IMG/VR virus record: IMGVR_UViG_3300007509_000058
Coordinates: 1-25,184 of that record
Strand: one strand, 5' to 3'
Origin: a virus
DNA: 25,184 nucleotides
Part shown: positions 1-5,031 of the stretch, piece by piece
How positions within the stretch are numbered: position 1 is the first letter of the stretch
How the letters are laid out: the number at the start of each line of letters is the position of its first letter
Notes under the pieces: model-generated
Databases searched by the model: none
The model's input: the letters and a program-made list of their open reading frames with translations, nothing else
Told to the model about the DNA's origin: nothing
Program-made: the position numbers and the translations under genes

Positions 1-71
1 GACAGGCTTGGGTTGACGATAAACGCCCTGAAATAGGCGTTGAGAGCGTCAACGATCATAACTCGTTTCAT
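1..71 (-). CDS. FEN / T4 RNase H-like 5'-3' nuclease, N-terminus only
   Basis: Only the first 23 codons are inside the window; the gene runs off the left edge. The peptide starts MKRVMIVDALNAYFRAF. This matches the opening beta strand of PIN/FEN-type phage 5'-3' nucleases, where the Asp after the hydrophobic strand (here D9) is a metal ligand. In T4-like phages such a protein (RNase H) removes RNA primers and flaps during lagging-strand synthesis. The ATG is preceded by TTAGGGGATACAC, a good ribosome binding site, and a near-perfect sigma70 promoter lies just upstream. The call rests on about 23 residues, so the family is likely but not certain; other PIN-domain nucleases are possible. Confidence 0.6.
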   Translation of the reverse strand, partial: MKRVMIVDALNAYFRAFIVNPSL

Positions 72-92
72 GTGTATCCCCTAACACTATAG

Positions 93-121
93 AGTATACG
101 TTATACGGGGCTTGATGTCAA
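93..121 (-). promoter_or_regulatory. Consensus sigma70-type promoter for the nuclease gene
   Basis: On the minus strand TTGACA (116-121) is followed by a 17-nt spacer and TATACT (93-98). That is a perfect -35, optimal spacing and a one-mismatch -10. The expected start is near position 86, giving a leader of about 15 nt with a GGGGA ribosome binding site before the ATG at 71. It overlaps the last codons of the 64-aa gene. It is the only such strong host-type promoter I noticed, which suggests that the nuclease and genes beyond the window form a separate early or middle unit. Confidence 0.75.
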
Positions 122-124
122 GCC
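109..124. repeat. 16-bp palindrome over the -35 box
   Basis: GGCTTGA-TG-TCAAGCC is a perfect inverted repeat with 7-bp arms and a 2-bp centre. It contains the -35 hexamer and the stop codon of the 64-aa gene. A second dyad, GTATA-ACG-TATAC, covers the upstream edge of the -10 box (about 95-107). A dyad centred on a -35 box could be a repressor operator; this is inference. Confidence 0.55.
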
Positions 125-312
125 TTCTTTTTACTTTGTTTCCAGTCTAACCAGAAGCCAACGGCCACCATGAGATGCATCAGGATGGATGCCCCGTACT
201 CCCAGGCGTCATGGTAGGTGGCAAAGTGCAGATGCACATGGCCCAAAACCCAAAAAGGTATAGCCATTTGCTGACTATACCAGATTAGGAAGAACTTTGC
301 AAATTCTTTCAA
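118..312 (-). CDS. Small hydrophobic membrane protein
   Basis: The 64-aa product is rich in aromatic and hydrophobic residues. It has two plausible membrane segments (about residues 6-27 and 41-55), a His-rich link between them and a basic tail ending KQSKKKA, which would sit on the cytoplasmic side. I do not recognise the family. The reading starts at TTG (312), 14 nt after the stop of the 121-aa gene; an internal ATG at 267 would give 49 aa. Neither start has a strong ribosome binding site, so the true start is uncertain and translation may depend on coupling. Its stop lies inside the next promoter. Small phage membrane proteins of this sort can act in lysis or superinfection exclusion, but nothing here decides between them. 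Confidence 0.5.
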   Translation of the reverse strand: MKEFAKFFLIWYSQQMAIPFWVLGHVHLHFATYHDAWEYGASILMHLMVAVGFWLDWKQSKKKA

Positions 313-326
313 GGGTTTTGTTTTTT

Positions 327-692
327 CTATTTCAGCAAGGCAGGATTGTGTTTCACCATTTTTTTAAGGATGATCGCCTTCATCTTGTGTGCTTGGGGGT
401 GCTTATCCATTACCGCCATAATCATCGCCGCGACACCTTTGGGGAGTAGGGGTGATAAGGCATCTCTGAGTTCGCCATGGGTCATCTCGGGGTTGGCGAG
501 AATGGTGGCGAGCTGGTCGTTGCCACCCTGTGCGGGTTTCCCTGCCGCGGGCGATGGCGCATCTCCACCCTTGCGTGTGACGCCGGCAGGGAGTTTCCCC
601 TGTGCCTTGAGGGCGTCATACATGGCCGGCGCTAGCTCGGCTTCGTTCATAAACTGATCCCAGTTTTCCATTATAAGTTTCATATCAGACAT
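327..692 (-). CDS. Probable internal head protein with capsid-targeting N-terminus
   Basis: The 121-aa product begins MSDMKLIMENWDQFMNEAEL. Its first 17 residues resemble the short amphipathic capsid-targeting peptides of T4 internal proteins (MKTYQEFIAEA type). Those are cut by the prohead protease gp21 after Glu in an (L/I)xE-like context; the matching site here would be after E17. The rest has a Gly/Pro/Ala-rich linker (about 35-58) and a basic helical C-terminus ending KKMVKHNPALLK, which would suit DNA contact. The start at 692 is fixed by TTAGGAGA eight bases upstream. The gene sits just after uvsX but carries the CTATTTA motif otherwise found before virion genes, which supports late expression. 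No known homologue was recognised; the function is inference. Confidence 0.55.
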   Translation of the reverse strand: MSDMKLIMENWDQFMNEAELAPAMYDALKAQGKLPAGVTRKGGDAPSPAAGKPAQGGNDQLATILANPEMTHGELRDALSPLLPKGVAAMIMAVMDKHPQAHKMKAIILKKMVKHNPALLK

Positions 693-717
693 CGCGTAGG
701 TCTCCTAAGACGTATAA

Positions 718-724
718 TAAATAG
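718..724 (-). promoter_or_regulatory. Putative late promoter element CTATTTA
   Basis: The minus strand reads GACTATTTATTATACG between the uvsX stop and the 121-aa gene, 25 nt upstream of its ATG. This is the only copy in the replication half. The same 7-mer lies at five structural gene starts (15189, 16871, 19776, 22053, 25026). Confidence 0.6.
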
Positions 725-726
725 TC

Positions 727-1848
727 TTATTCTTTATCTACGTCGTAGAAATCTTCGGCGCTTCCCTCGCGTGTGTCGAACTTACGAATGATCTCTTCAT
801 CCATGATCTCGAACACTCGGTTCTTGAACTTCTCATCTTCCAGTTTGGAAACCCAATGAGCGCTCTGAAACTTCTCTTCGGTTCCGTCCTTATGGACAAG
901 CGCAAACCAAGCGCCGGCTTGCTTCAGATTGTCGGAGCCCTTGATGGCTTCCAGCCAACTCGCGGCGTCTTGGATACCAACGTCGTCTGTGCCCCATAGG
1001 ATCTTGAAGGCACAGTTGCGTCCCTGTGTACCGAAGCGAGACTTCTCCAGCTTCACCTTCACCTCGGAGCCAATGCGGAAGCCAGCCTCATCCTCGATGA
1101 AAGCAGACTTCGCCTTGCGCCCTGTCAGCCAGATGCGGAGAGAGTATACATAATGCATAGCCTTTCCACCGGGGGTGATGTAGGGTGTCGTCATTGCGAC
1201 GATGCGTGCGTTCGGGCCCTGCGGAATATTAGTCTTCAACTGGTTGAGAACCAGAAAGGCAGACTTTGTATTCGCAATCGGGATTGTTAGTTTAGACATT
1301 CCCTTTGAAAGAATGCGTGCTTTCATAGCCATAGTGGATTGAGGATTGAAATCCCCCTCCACATCCGATACGGTAGGAGTCAGAGCCAGCGAGTCCCAAA
1401 TAAACAGAGTCCTTGCGGCTCCAGAGTTTAGAACACTCTCAACAGTCTCTAGAACATGCTCAACCGACTGAGCCTGGACGTATATGAGTTCGTCAAGATT
1501 ACATCCAGTACGTTCTAGGAATCCTGGGTCAATCGCTGACTCTGAATCCATATAAATTACCGTCATACCCAGTTTTTGGGCATTTGCTGCTACCTGCGCA
1601 GCCATAAAAGATTTACCAGTCGATTCTAGACCAGCAATCTCTGTGAACTTGCCGACTGGGATGCCGGCTAACTGTCCACGACATGTAATGGAATCCAACC
1701 AGCGAGAGCCAGTTGGAATCCATTCCGTTACTTCTGTTGGATTGGCTTTTTTAAGATTATGTGCCACATCCAATCCTGATGTTTTGTTGATTAAGGTTCG
1801 CAGACCATCAACTGATATTTTTCCTGCTTTTGATTTACTTTTTGCCAT
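727..1848 (-). CDS. uvsX: UvsX/RecA-like recombinase
   Basis: The 373-aa protein forms filaments on ssDNA and drives strand exchange for recombination-dependent replication and repair. Walker A is GLESTGKS (73-80). IYMDSES (98-104) is the RecA-type catalytic Glu strand, and Walker B is LFIWDS (148-153). QLKTNI (203-208) followed by TPGGKAMHY (225-233) matches the RecA L2 loop region. The length is close to T4 UvsX (about 390 aa). The ATG at 1848 lies 14 nt inside the end of the 54-aa gene, with GAGAAAGAG as ribosome binding site, so the two are likely co-translated. Its partner here is the gp32-like protein encoded upstream in the same operon. I saw no uvsY-like mediator in the window. Confidence 0.95.
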   Translation of the reverse strand: MAKSKSKAGKISVDGLRTLINKTSGLDVAHNLKKANPTEVTEWIPTGSRWLDSITCRGQLAGIPVGKFTEIAGLESTGKSFMAAQVAANAQKLGMTVIYMDSESAIDPGFLERTGCNLDELIYVQAQSVEHVLETVESVLNSGAARTLFIWDSLALTPTVSDVEGDFNPQSTMAMKARILSKGMSKLTIPIANTKSAFLVLNQLKTNIPQGPNARIVAMTTPYITPGGKAMHYVYSLRIWLTGRKAKSAFIEDEAGFRIGSEVKVKLEKSRFGTQGRNCAFKILWGTDDVGIQDAASWLEAIKGSDNLKQAGAWFALVHKDGTEEKFQSAHWVSKLEDEKFKNRVFEIMDEEIIRKFDTREGSAEDFYDVDKE

Positions 1849-1999
1849 GGTGCTCTTTCTCTATTATTTCAAACCGAAGGTCATCTAGCCCTCTGCATAC
1901 TGCGTTAACACAGTCCTCAAGTTCCCGTACTCTAGTGTGCATGCTCCACATTATCCATACCGTACTGAATCCCATAACAAATACTAAAAATCCAATCAT
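1835..1999 (-). CDS. 54-aa single-span membrane protein
   Basis: This short frame fills the gap between the Smr gene and uvsX. The product starts MIGFLVFVMGFSTVWIMW, one hydrophobic helix. A charged, probably helical cytoplasmic part follows (about 21-54, with RVRELEDCVNAV) ending HHGKK. Its ATG overlaps the TGA of the Smr gene as ATGA, and its TAA lies 14 nt inside uvsX. Such tight overlaps on both sides favour a real, translationally coupled gene. The layout (N-terminal anchor plus short coiled coil) is common among small phage membrane proteins of unknown role. No family recognised. Confidence 0.6.
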   Translation of the reverse strand: MIGFLVFVMGFSTVWIMWSMHTRVRELEDCVNAVCRGLDDLRFEIIEKEHHGKK

Positions 2000-2220
2000 A
2001 CCGAAAACTCTAGTTCAGTGATTACGAGGCACCCTTCGTTAGAGAGCCCCTCATAGTGTGTATAATACCCTAAAAGACCCACGGTGTCAACCACTATCTT
2101 TCTCATTTTTTCAGATTTGCCGGTGATGATCTTCACTGGTAATTCGTTATTATACACAAAACTGTGTACCTTGCGCTGTGCAATGTCATGACCATCACCG
2201 TGCAAATCTAAAGTTTTCAT
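1996..2220 (-). CDS. Smr (MutS2 C-terminal-like) domain protein
   Basis: The 74-aa protein is little more than one Smr domain: LDLHG at 4-8 is the hallmark motif, and IITGKSEKMRKIV (31-43) matches the IHGKGxGxLR segment, with His replaced by Thr. Smr domains are small nucleases or nucleic-acid-binding modules found at the C-terminus of MutS2 and as stand-alone proteins. Known members cut branched DNA or RNA, so a role in recombination or mRNA cleavage is possible. I chose ATG at 2220, 7 nt after the preceding stop. A TTG at 2238 would add six residues and overlap the upstream gene. It ends with an ATGA overlap into the 54-aa gene. Confidence 0.75.
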   Translation of the reverse strand: MKTLDLHGDGHDIAQRKVHSFVYNNELPVKIITGKSEKMRKIVVDTVGLLGYYTHYEGLSNEGCLVITELEFSV

Positions 2221-2227
2221 TCTCTTA

Positions 2228-2734
2228 TTATTGGTCAAGTGTCAGAGTGCCGGCAGGCGTCTTAACAGAAACCTCAAAGCCACTAACAAATGAATCTGCG
2301 TTGGTGGCGAGTGCAACCACATCGGCTGCTCGAACTCGAACATTGACCGAAATGTCACAACGGCCGCGCTTATAATCATATTGCTCAGTGGAATACTCTA
2401 GAGAATACTCATTATCATAAATGGTTTCCTGCAGCTTCTCGGTGATGTACTCCTCGAAGTACTCTTCACCTCGCTCATAATCATCGAGTGCTCCGTTGGC
2501 GCGCATTTCATTTAAGATATCGCCGCCGTCGCTGACCTCACCCCAGTTGCCAAATACAGGGACGCCCGAAGCGAGAATCCCCCCGAGCATGCTTGCGGTC
2601 TCGGTCTCAGCAACCGTCTCCTCAACATGACTCTCGTTAATGTGCCACACATCTGCGCCCTCTGTGTAACTCAAGCTCAATAGTGCGTCATCACTAACAT
2701 TTAATTCTTTCAAAGTACTTACAATCTTACTCAT
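2228..2734 (-). CDS. Acidic conserved-type hypothetical protein
   Basis: The 168-aa product is strongly acidic. It has a Gly-rich hydrophobic patch (about 48-66, MLGGILASGVPVFGNWG), an Asp/Glu/Tyr-rich middle (about 80-122) and a C-terminal half that looks like beta strands (CDISVNVRVRA onward). There are no catalytic motifs I recognise and no signal peptide. The ATG at 2734 has AGAAAGGGAGAT upstream. Its leader carries the second copy of a hairpin element also found before the Hc1-like gene, so the two may share post-transcriptional control. It sits between the Hc1-like and Smr genes in the replication/recombination block. Function unknown. Confidence 0.7.
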   Translation of the reverse strand: MSKIVSTLKELNVSDDALLSLSYTEGADVWHINESHVEETVAETETASMLGGILASGVPVFGNWGEVSDGGDILNEMRANGALDDYERGEEYFEEYITEKLQETIYDNEYSLEYSTEQYDYKRGRCDISVNVRVRAADVVALATNADSFVSGFEVSVKTPAGTLTLDQ

Positions 2735-2762
2735 TTTATCTCCCTTTCTAATATTGTAATAA

Positions 2763-2795
2763 TTGAGACCCCTGTATCCCCGGGCCTCCCTGCGG
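2763..2795 (-). repeat. Duplicated RNA hairpin element, copy 2
   Basis: On the minus strand CAGG is followed by GAGGCCC, a 10-nt loop and GGGTCTC (arms 2782-2788 and 2765-2771; one G-U pair). It lies in the 70-nt leader of the 168-aa gene. Flank, stem and loop match copy 1 at 3015-3049, and the stem differences keep base pairing. Confidence 0.6.
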
Positions 2796-2805
2796 CTGTC
2801 AGAGT

Positions 2806-2997
2806 TTAACCCGAGTTCTTAGTCTCTTGGACCTCAACACGGAGTTCCTGTGCTAACGTCTTCACTTCTTGCATTGCCTTACGAACACGGGTTCCTGCGG
2901 CATTGTTTCCAGTGCCAAAAAACTTCGCGTGATCGTCCCGAGTTTCCTCAAGAATGGTAATCAGCTGTTCTAAACGATTTGTATCAGTAGTTGTCAT
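2806..2997 (-). CDS. Hc1-like (histone H1-like) small nucleoid protein
   Basis: The 63-aa protein is almost wholly helical. It carries the pattern FFGTGNNAAGTRVRKAMQEV (27-46) followed by KTLAQELRVEVQETK. This GN-AAGTR-RK-(L/M)QE-K-LAQ-LR signature is shared with the short bacterial Hc1-family histone-like proteins, which bind and compact DNA. Here the overall charge is near neutral and the basic tail of larger Hc1 proteins is missing, so DNA binding should not be taken for granted. The gene follows the ssDNA-binding protein gene after a leader containing the duplicated hairpin. The ATG at 2997 has AAAGGAAGAG as ribosome binding site. Family call fairly good; role inferred. Confidence 0.65.
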   Translation of the reverse strand: MTTTDTNRLEQLITILEETRDDHAKFFGTGNNAAGTRVRKAMQEVKTLAQELRVEVQETKNSG

Positions 2998-3014
2998 AAC
3001 TCTTCCTTTCTTTT

Positions 3015-3049
3015 TTGAGGCACCTGATAACCCTGTGCCTCCCTGTGGG
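3015..3049 (-). repeat. Duplicated RNA hairpin element, copy 1
   Basis: On the minus strand CAGG is followed by GAGGCAC, an 11-nt loop and GTGCCTC (arms 3035-3041 and 3017-3023, perfect 7 bp). It sits between the gp32-like stop and the Hc1-like start. An A-run follows the stem rather than a U-run, so it is not a standard terminator for this strand. Confidence 0.6.
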
Positions 3050-3057
3050 GGGGATAT

Positions 3058-3834
3058 TTAGAGCGTCCCAAGCTCCGCGAAAGCCTGGTCGACGGCATTC
3101 GTGGTAGTATCAGCGGTGCTGTTACCATACTTCTGTGTCTCAGTACTAACTGACTCAGGATCATCGACCTGAGAATTGACAAACGTATCGAGAATAGTTT
3201 GTACATCAGCAGTCGTCTTCCGCTCAAACAGTCCAGTAAAATCTGGGATGCTGTCCAGCAACTCCGCGCACTTCTCCGGCGTCAGTTCCTCGCAAAGCGG
3301 GGAAGACCGTCGACGAGGCACAAGCTTGGTCTGTGGGAAGGATGCGCCCGGAGGCTTTCCGTAGGTCATCGTGAGATCCGTGCCGGTCTCGGTGTCAGTG
3401 ATATCACCATACTCCGGGTTAAGCACAAGGTTCAAAAGAGACTCGTAAGCGGTCTTGCCGTAACCCCACACGCGTACTCCGCGCTCTTCCTCACCTCGCA
3501 CCATGACGGGGCTGAAGAACCGCTGTCGCACGAAGAGGGACTTTGCCACCTTCTTACTGTGCTCGTCGTTGTTGTCGGCTCCTTCGCGCCACAACTGTGA
3601 GGCGAACTCACATACAGGACATTCGTCTCCGTAGTTGCGCTTGGGGCACATGAAACCACCCTTTTCGATATTGTAGTGAAACCACATATCCTTGAAAGGG
3701 TCGCCGTCCGGTGTTGGAACGATTCGAATAGTCTGGTCGCCGTCCTCTGGTCGCCAGAATGTGTCATTTGAGGAGTTTCCGTCTCCGCGTAGTGACGAGA
3801 GCTTTTCTCTCATCTTATCTAAATTGATACCCAT
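3058..3834 (-). CDS. 32: Single-stranded DNA-binding protein, T4 gp32-like
   Basis: The 258-aa protein coats ssDNA at the replication fork and during recombination. The zinc site is visible as H53-x9-C63-x8-C72-x2-C75, matching the H-C-C-C ligand set of T4 gp32 in position and spacing. The N-terminus (MGINLDKMREKLSSLRG) is the basic, helical, cooperativity-type segment. The aromatic core (for example WFHY, SLFVRQRFF, VRVWGYG) fits an OB fold, and the last 50 residues are flexible and acidic to neutral. T4 gp32 is 301 aa. The ATG at 3834 follows AAGGAGATAAAAAA. The leader has an 8-bp hairpin, recalling that T4 gp32 represses its own translation through a leader structure. Confidence 0.92.
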   Translation of the reverse strand: MGINLDKMREKLSSLRGDGNSSNDTFWRPEDGDQTIRIVPTPDGDPFKDMWFHYNIEKGGFMCPKRNYGDECPVCEFASQLWREGADNNDEHSKKVAKSLFVRQRFFSPVMVRGEEERGVRVWGYGKTAYESLLNLVLNPEYGDITDTETGTDLTMTYGKPPGASFPQTKLVPRRRSSPLCEELTPEKCAELLDSIPDFTGLFERKTTADVQTILDTFVNSQVDDPESVSTETQKYGNSTADTTTNAVDQAFAELGTL

Positions 3835-3864
3835 TTTTTTATCTCCTTGTAGTTGGGTTAAAGT

Positions 3865-3888
3865 ACGATCAGCTAATATCCTGATCGT
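3865..3888 (-). promoter_or_regulatory. Hairpin in gp32 leader spanning the upstream stop codon
   Basis: ACGATCAG (3865-3872) and CTGATCGT (3881-3888) form a perfect 8-bp stem with an 8-nt loop. The stem includes the TGA of the tubulin-like gene and ends 30 nt before the gp32 ATG. It has no following U-run, so a translational control element is more likely than a terminator. Confidence 0.5.
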
Positions 3889-4717
3889 CTATGTCTATAT
3901 ACGATTGTACCATAGATGAATATTTAATGCAATAACAATATTTCTGGTCATAGGTGGTCTTAAAAACACCATAGGATACATTGATATCATCATCGAGTTG
4001 AGACTTTACATAATTGGTAATAGTTTTAAACAATGTGCCGTCCCTCTCTAGCTCTTCCTCATTGATACCATAATAGTATACCACATCTCGGACGTTTGTC
4101 AAGTCATAAAACCACTTTTCTTGCGATTTTTCGATATCGAGGACTCCAATAGTGGCAATTCTGCTTATTTCAGAGGGCTTCATGAAGTTGCCCAAAACAG
4201 GCTCTGAATTCTTAAATACATTTATCATATGAACCATGTTTACGAGGGCCTGATTGAGCACCTCATAGTATCCCATTATGGGAACATCTCCAATTCCTTG
4301 TTCGATCTTCTGGTTGTCTATCAGCCAGACAGCATCTATCATACCAGACCGGGCAAATTCCTGCAACACATTAATCACTATTTTTTCCTGTGTTTTTTGA
4401 ATCTCGCTCGCTAGCGAGAGATCGGACTGGATATATAACACTGTTATTGAATTGTTTTTGATTTGGTCGAGGAGCCTTAAAATTCCCCCTGAGATTGTTG
4501 CGGCGCCGGCGACAACCACTAATATCTCTTCGCCAGAAAACTTCAACTTTCTCTTGAGGCTTGGAAAATGCGCGTCGTACTCTTCATGAGTCTTTCTCTC
4601 TTTAATGGTGATATCTGCCTCTTTAGAGACGTCAATTCCATAAGCTTCATATTGTGGAAACTTAGAAAATGCATTGGCTATGTTGCAGCCGGCTGAACCG
4701 AGACCAATAACTTTCAT
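3869..4717 (-). CDS. Divergent tubulin/FtsZ-superfamily protein
   Basis: The 282-aa protein opens with MKVIGLGSAGCNIANAF, the first strand and phosphate loop of FtsZ/tubulin (GxGGxGxN type). VVVAGAATISGG (67-78) stands where the tubulin signature GGGTGTG should be, followed by a helix and ITVLYIQSDLSL (91-102), like the VVTxPF strand of FtsZ. The segment to about residue 168, with LNQALVNMVHMI, fits the core helix H7 region. The signature has lost most glycines, and the catalytic NxDxxD loop of FtsZ is not recognisable, only GNFMKPSEI at 176-184. It may thus bind nucleotide but hydrolyse poorly. It is shorter than FtsZ (about 380 aa). It overlaps the MazG-like gene by ATGA and precedes gp32. 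Fold call moderate to good; function unknown. Confidence 0.7.
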   Translation of the reverse strand: MKVIGLGSAGCNIANAFSKFPQYEAYGIDVSKEADITIKERKTHEEYDAHFPSLKRKLKFSGEEILVVVAGAATISGGILRLLDQIKNNSITVLYIQSDLSLASEIQKTQEKIVINVLQEFARSGMIDAVWLIDNQKIEQGIGDVPIMGYYEVLNQALVNMVHMINVFKNSEPVLGNFMKPSEISRIATIGVLDIEKSQEKWFYDLTNVRDVVYYYGINEEELERDGTLFKTITNYVKSQLDDDINVSYGVFKTTYDQKYCYCIKYSSMVQSYIDIDDQDIS

Positions 4718-5031
4718 CTCTCCTCAACCCACTCCAAAACATAGCCCATATTGAAAGAGCCGCGGAGGACACGCTTGGAGAGCCGTTCGGCGTGGATACT
4801 AGCCGTGCCTATTCTCTCGCGTTCGCAAATGATATCAAAAATCTCCAGCACATCCGCTGCTTCTTCAGCACACGGATTTTCAAGAAACTCATCAATCTCT
4901 TCGCGTAACTTCTTAAAGGCATACCTCCGCAGTGTCTTCGAGTCGACCTGGGTGACACATGCAACTTTTCCATCGCGGTCGATGATCTCCGGGATGCGAT
5001 CGCGGACGAGTTTATCGTATACTTTCTTCAT
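4714..5031 (-). CDS. MazG-like nucleoside triphosphate pyrophosphohydrolase
   Basis: The 105-aa protein belongs to the all-alpha NTP pyrophosphatases. It has the family opening VYDKLVRDRIPEII (4-17) and the metal-binding set EExxE (E44, E45, E48) followed by ExxD (E57, D60). These enzymes hydrolyse NTPs or dNTPs to NMP and pyrophosphate. Phage MazG proteins are thought to adjust nucleotide or alarmone pools during infection, though substrates vary. Its start overlaps the polA stop and its stop overlaps the tubulin-like start, both as ATGA. Polymerase, nucleotide hydrolase and tubulin-like protein are therefore translated as a coupled set. Confidence 0.85.
   Translation of the reverse strand: MKKVYDKLVRDRIPEIIDRDGKVACVTQVDSKTLRRYAFKKLREEIDEFLENPCAEEAADVLEIFDIICERERIGTASIHAERLSKRVLRGSFNMGYVLEWVEER

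Noticed and set aside
346-657. Plus-strand open frames opposite real genes (for example 346-657, 3199-3600, 13321-13749, 13999-14514, 22344-22769)
   Set aside because: All lie opposite confident minus-strand genes, lack ribosome binding sites and give low-complexity Ser/Arg/Pro-rich translations typical of antisense shadows.
3017-3041. Rho-independent terminator after gp32
   Set aside because: On the transcribed strand the stem is followed by AAAAAAG instead of a U-run, and an almost identical structure recurs before the next gene; a leader element fits better.
2994-3227. Overlapping minus-strand frames inside gp32, the sheath, capsid and other genes
   Set aside because: They run in alternate frames of strongly supported genes, are Arg/Ser/Leu-rich and have no start signal or family resemblance.
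3869-4717. Evidence for a phage-nucleus (jumbo phage) system
   Set aside because: A tubulin-like gene alone is not enough: no shell protein (chimallin) is visible and the structural genes are T4-type, not phiKZ-type.
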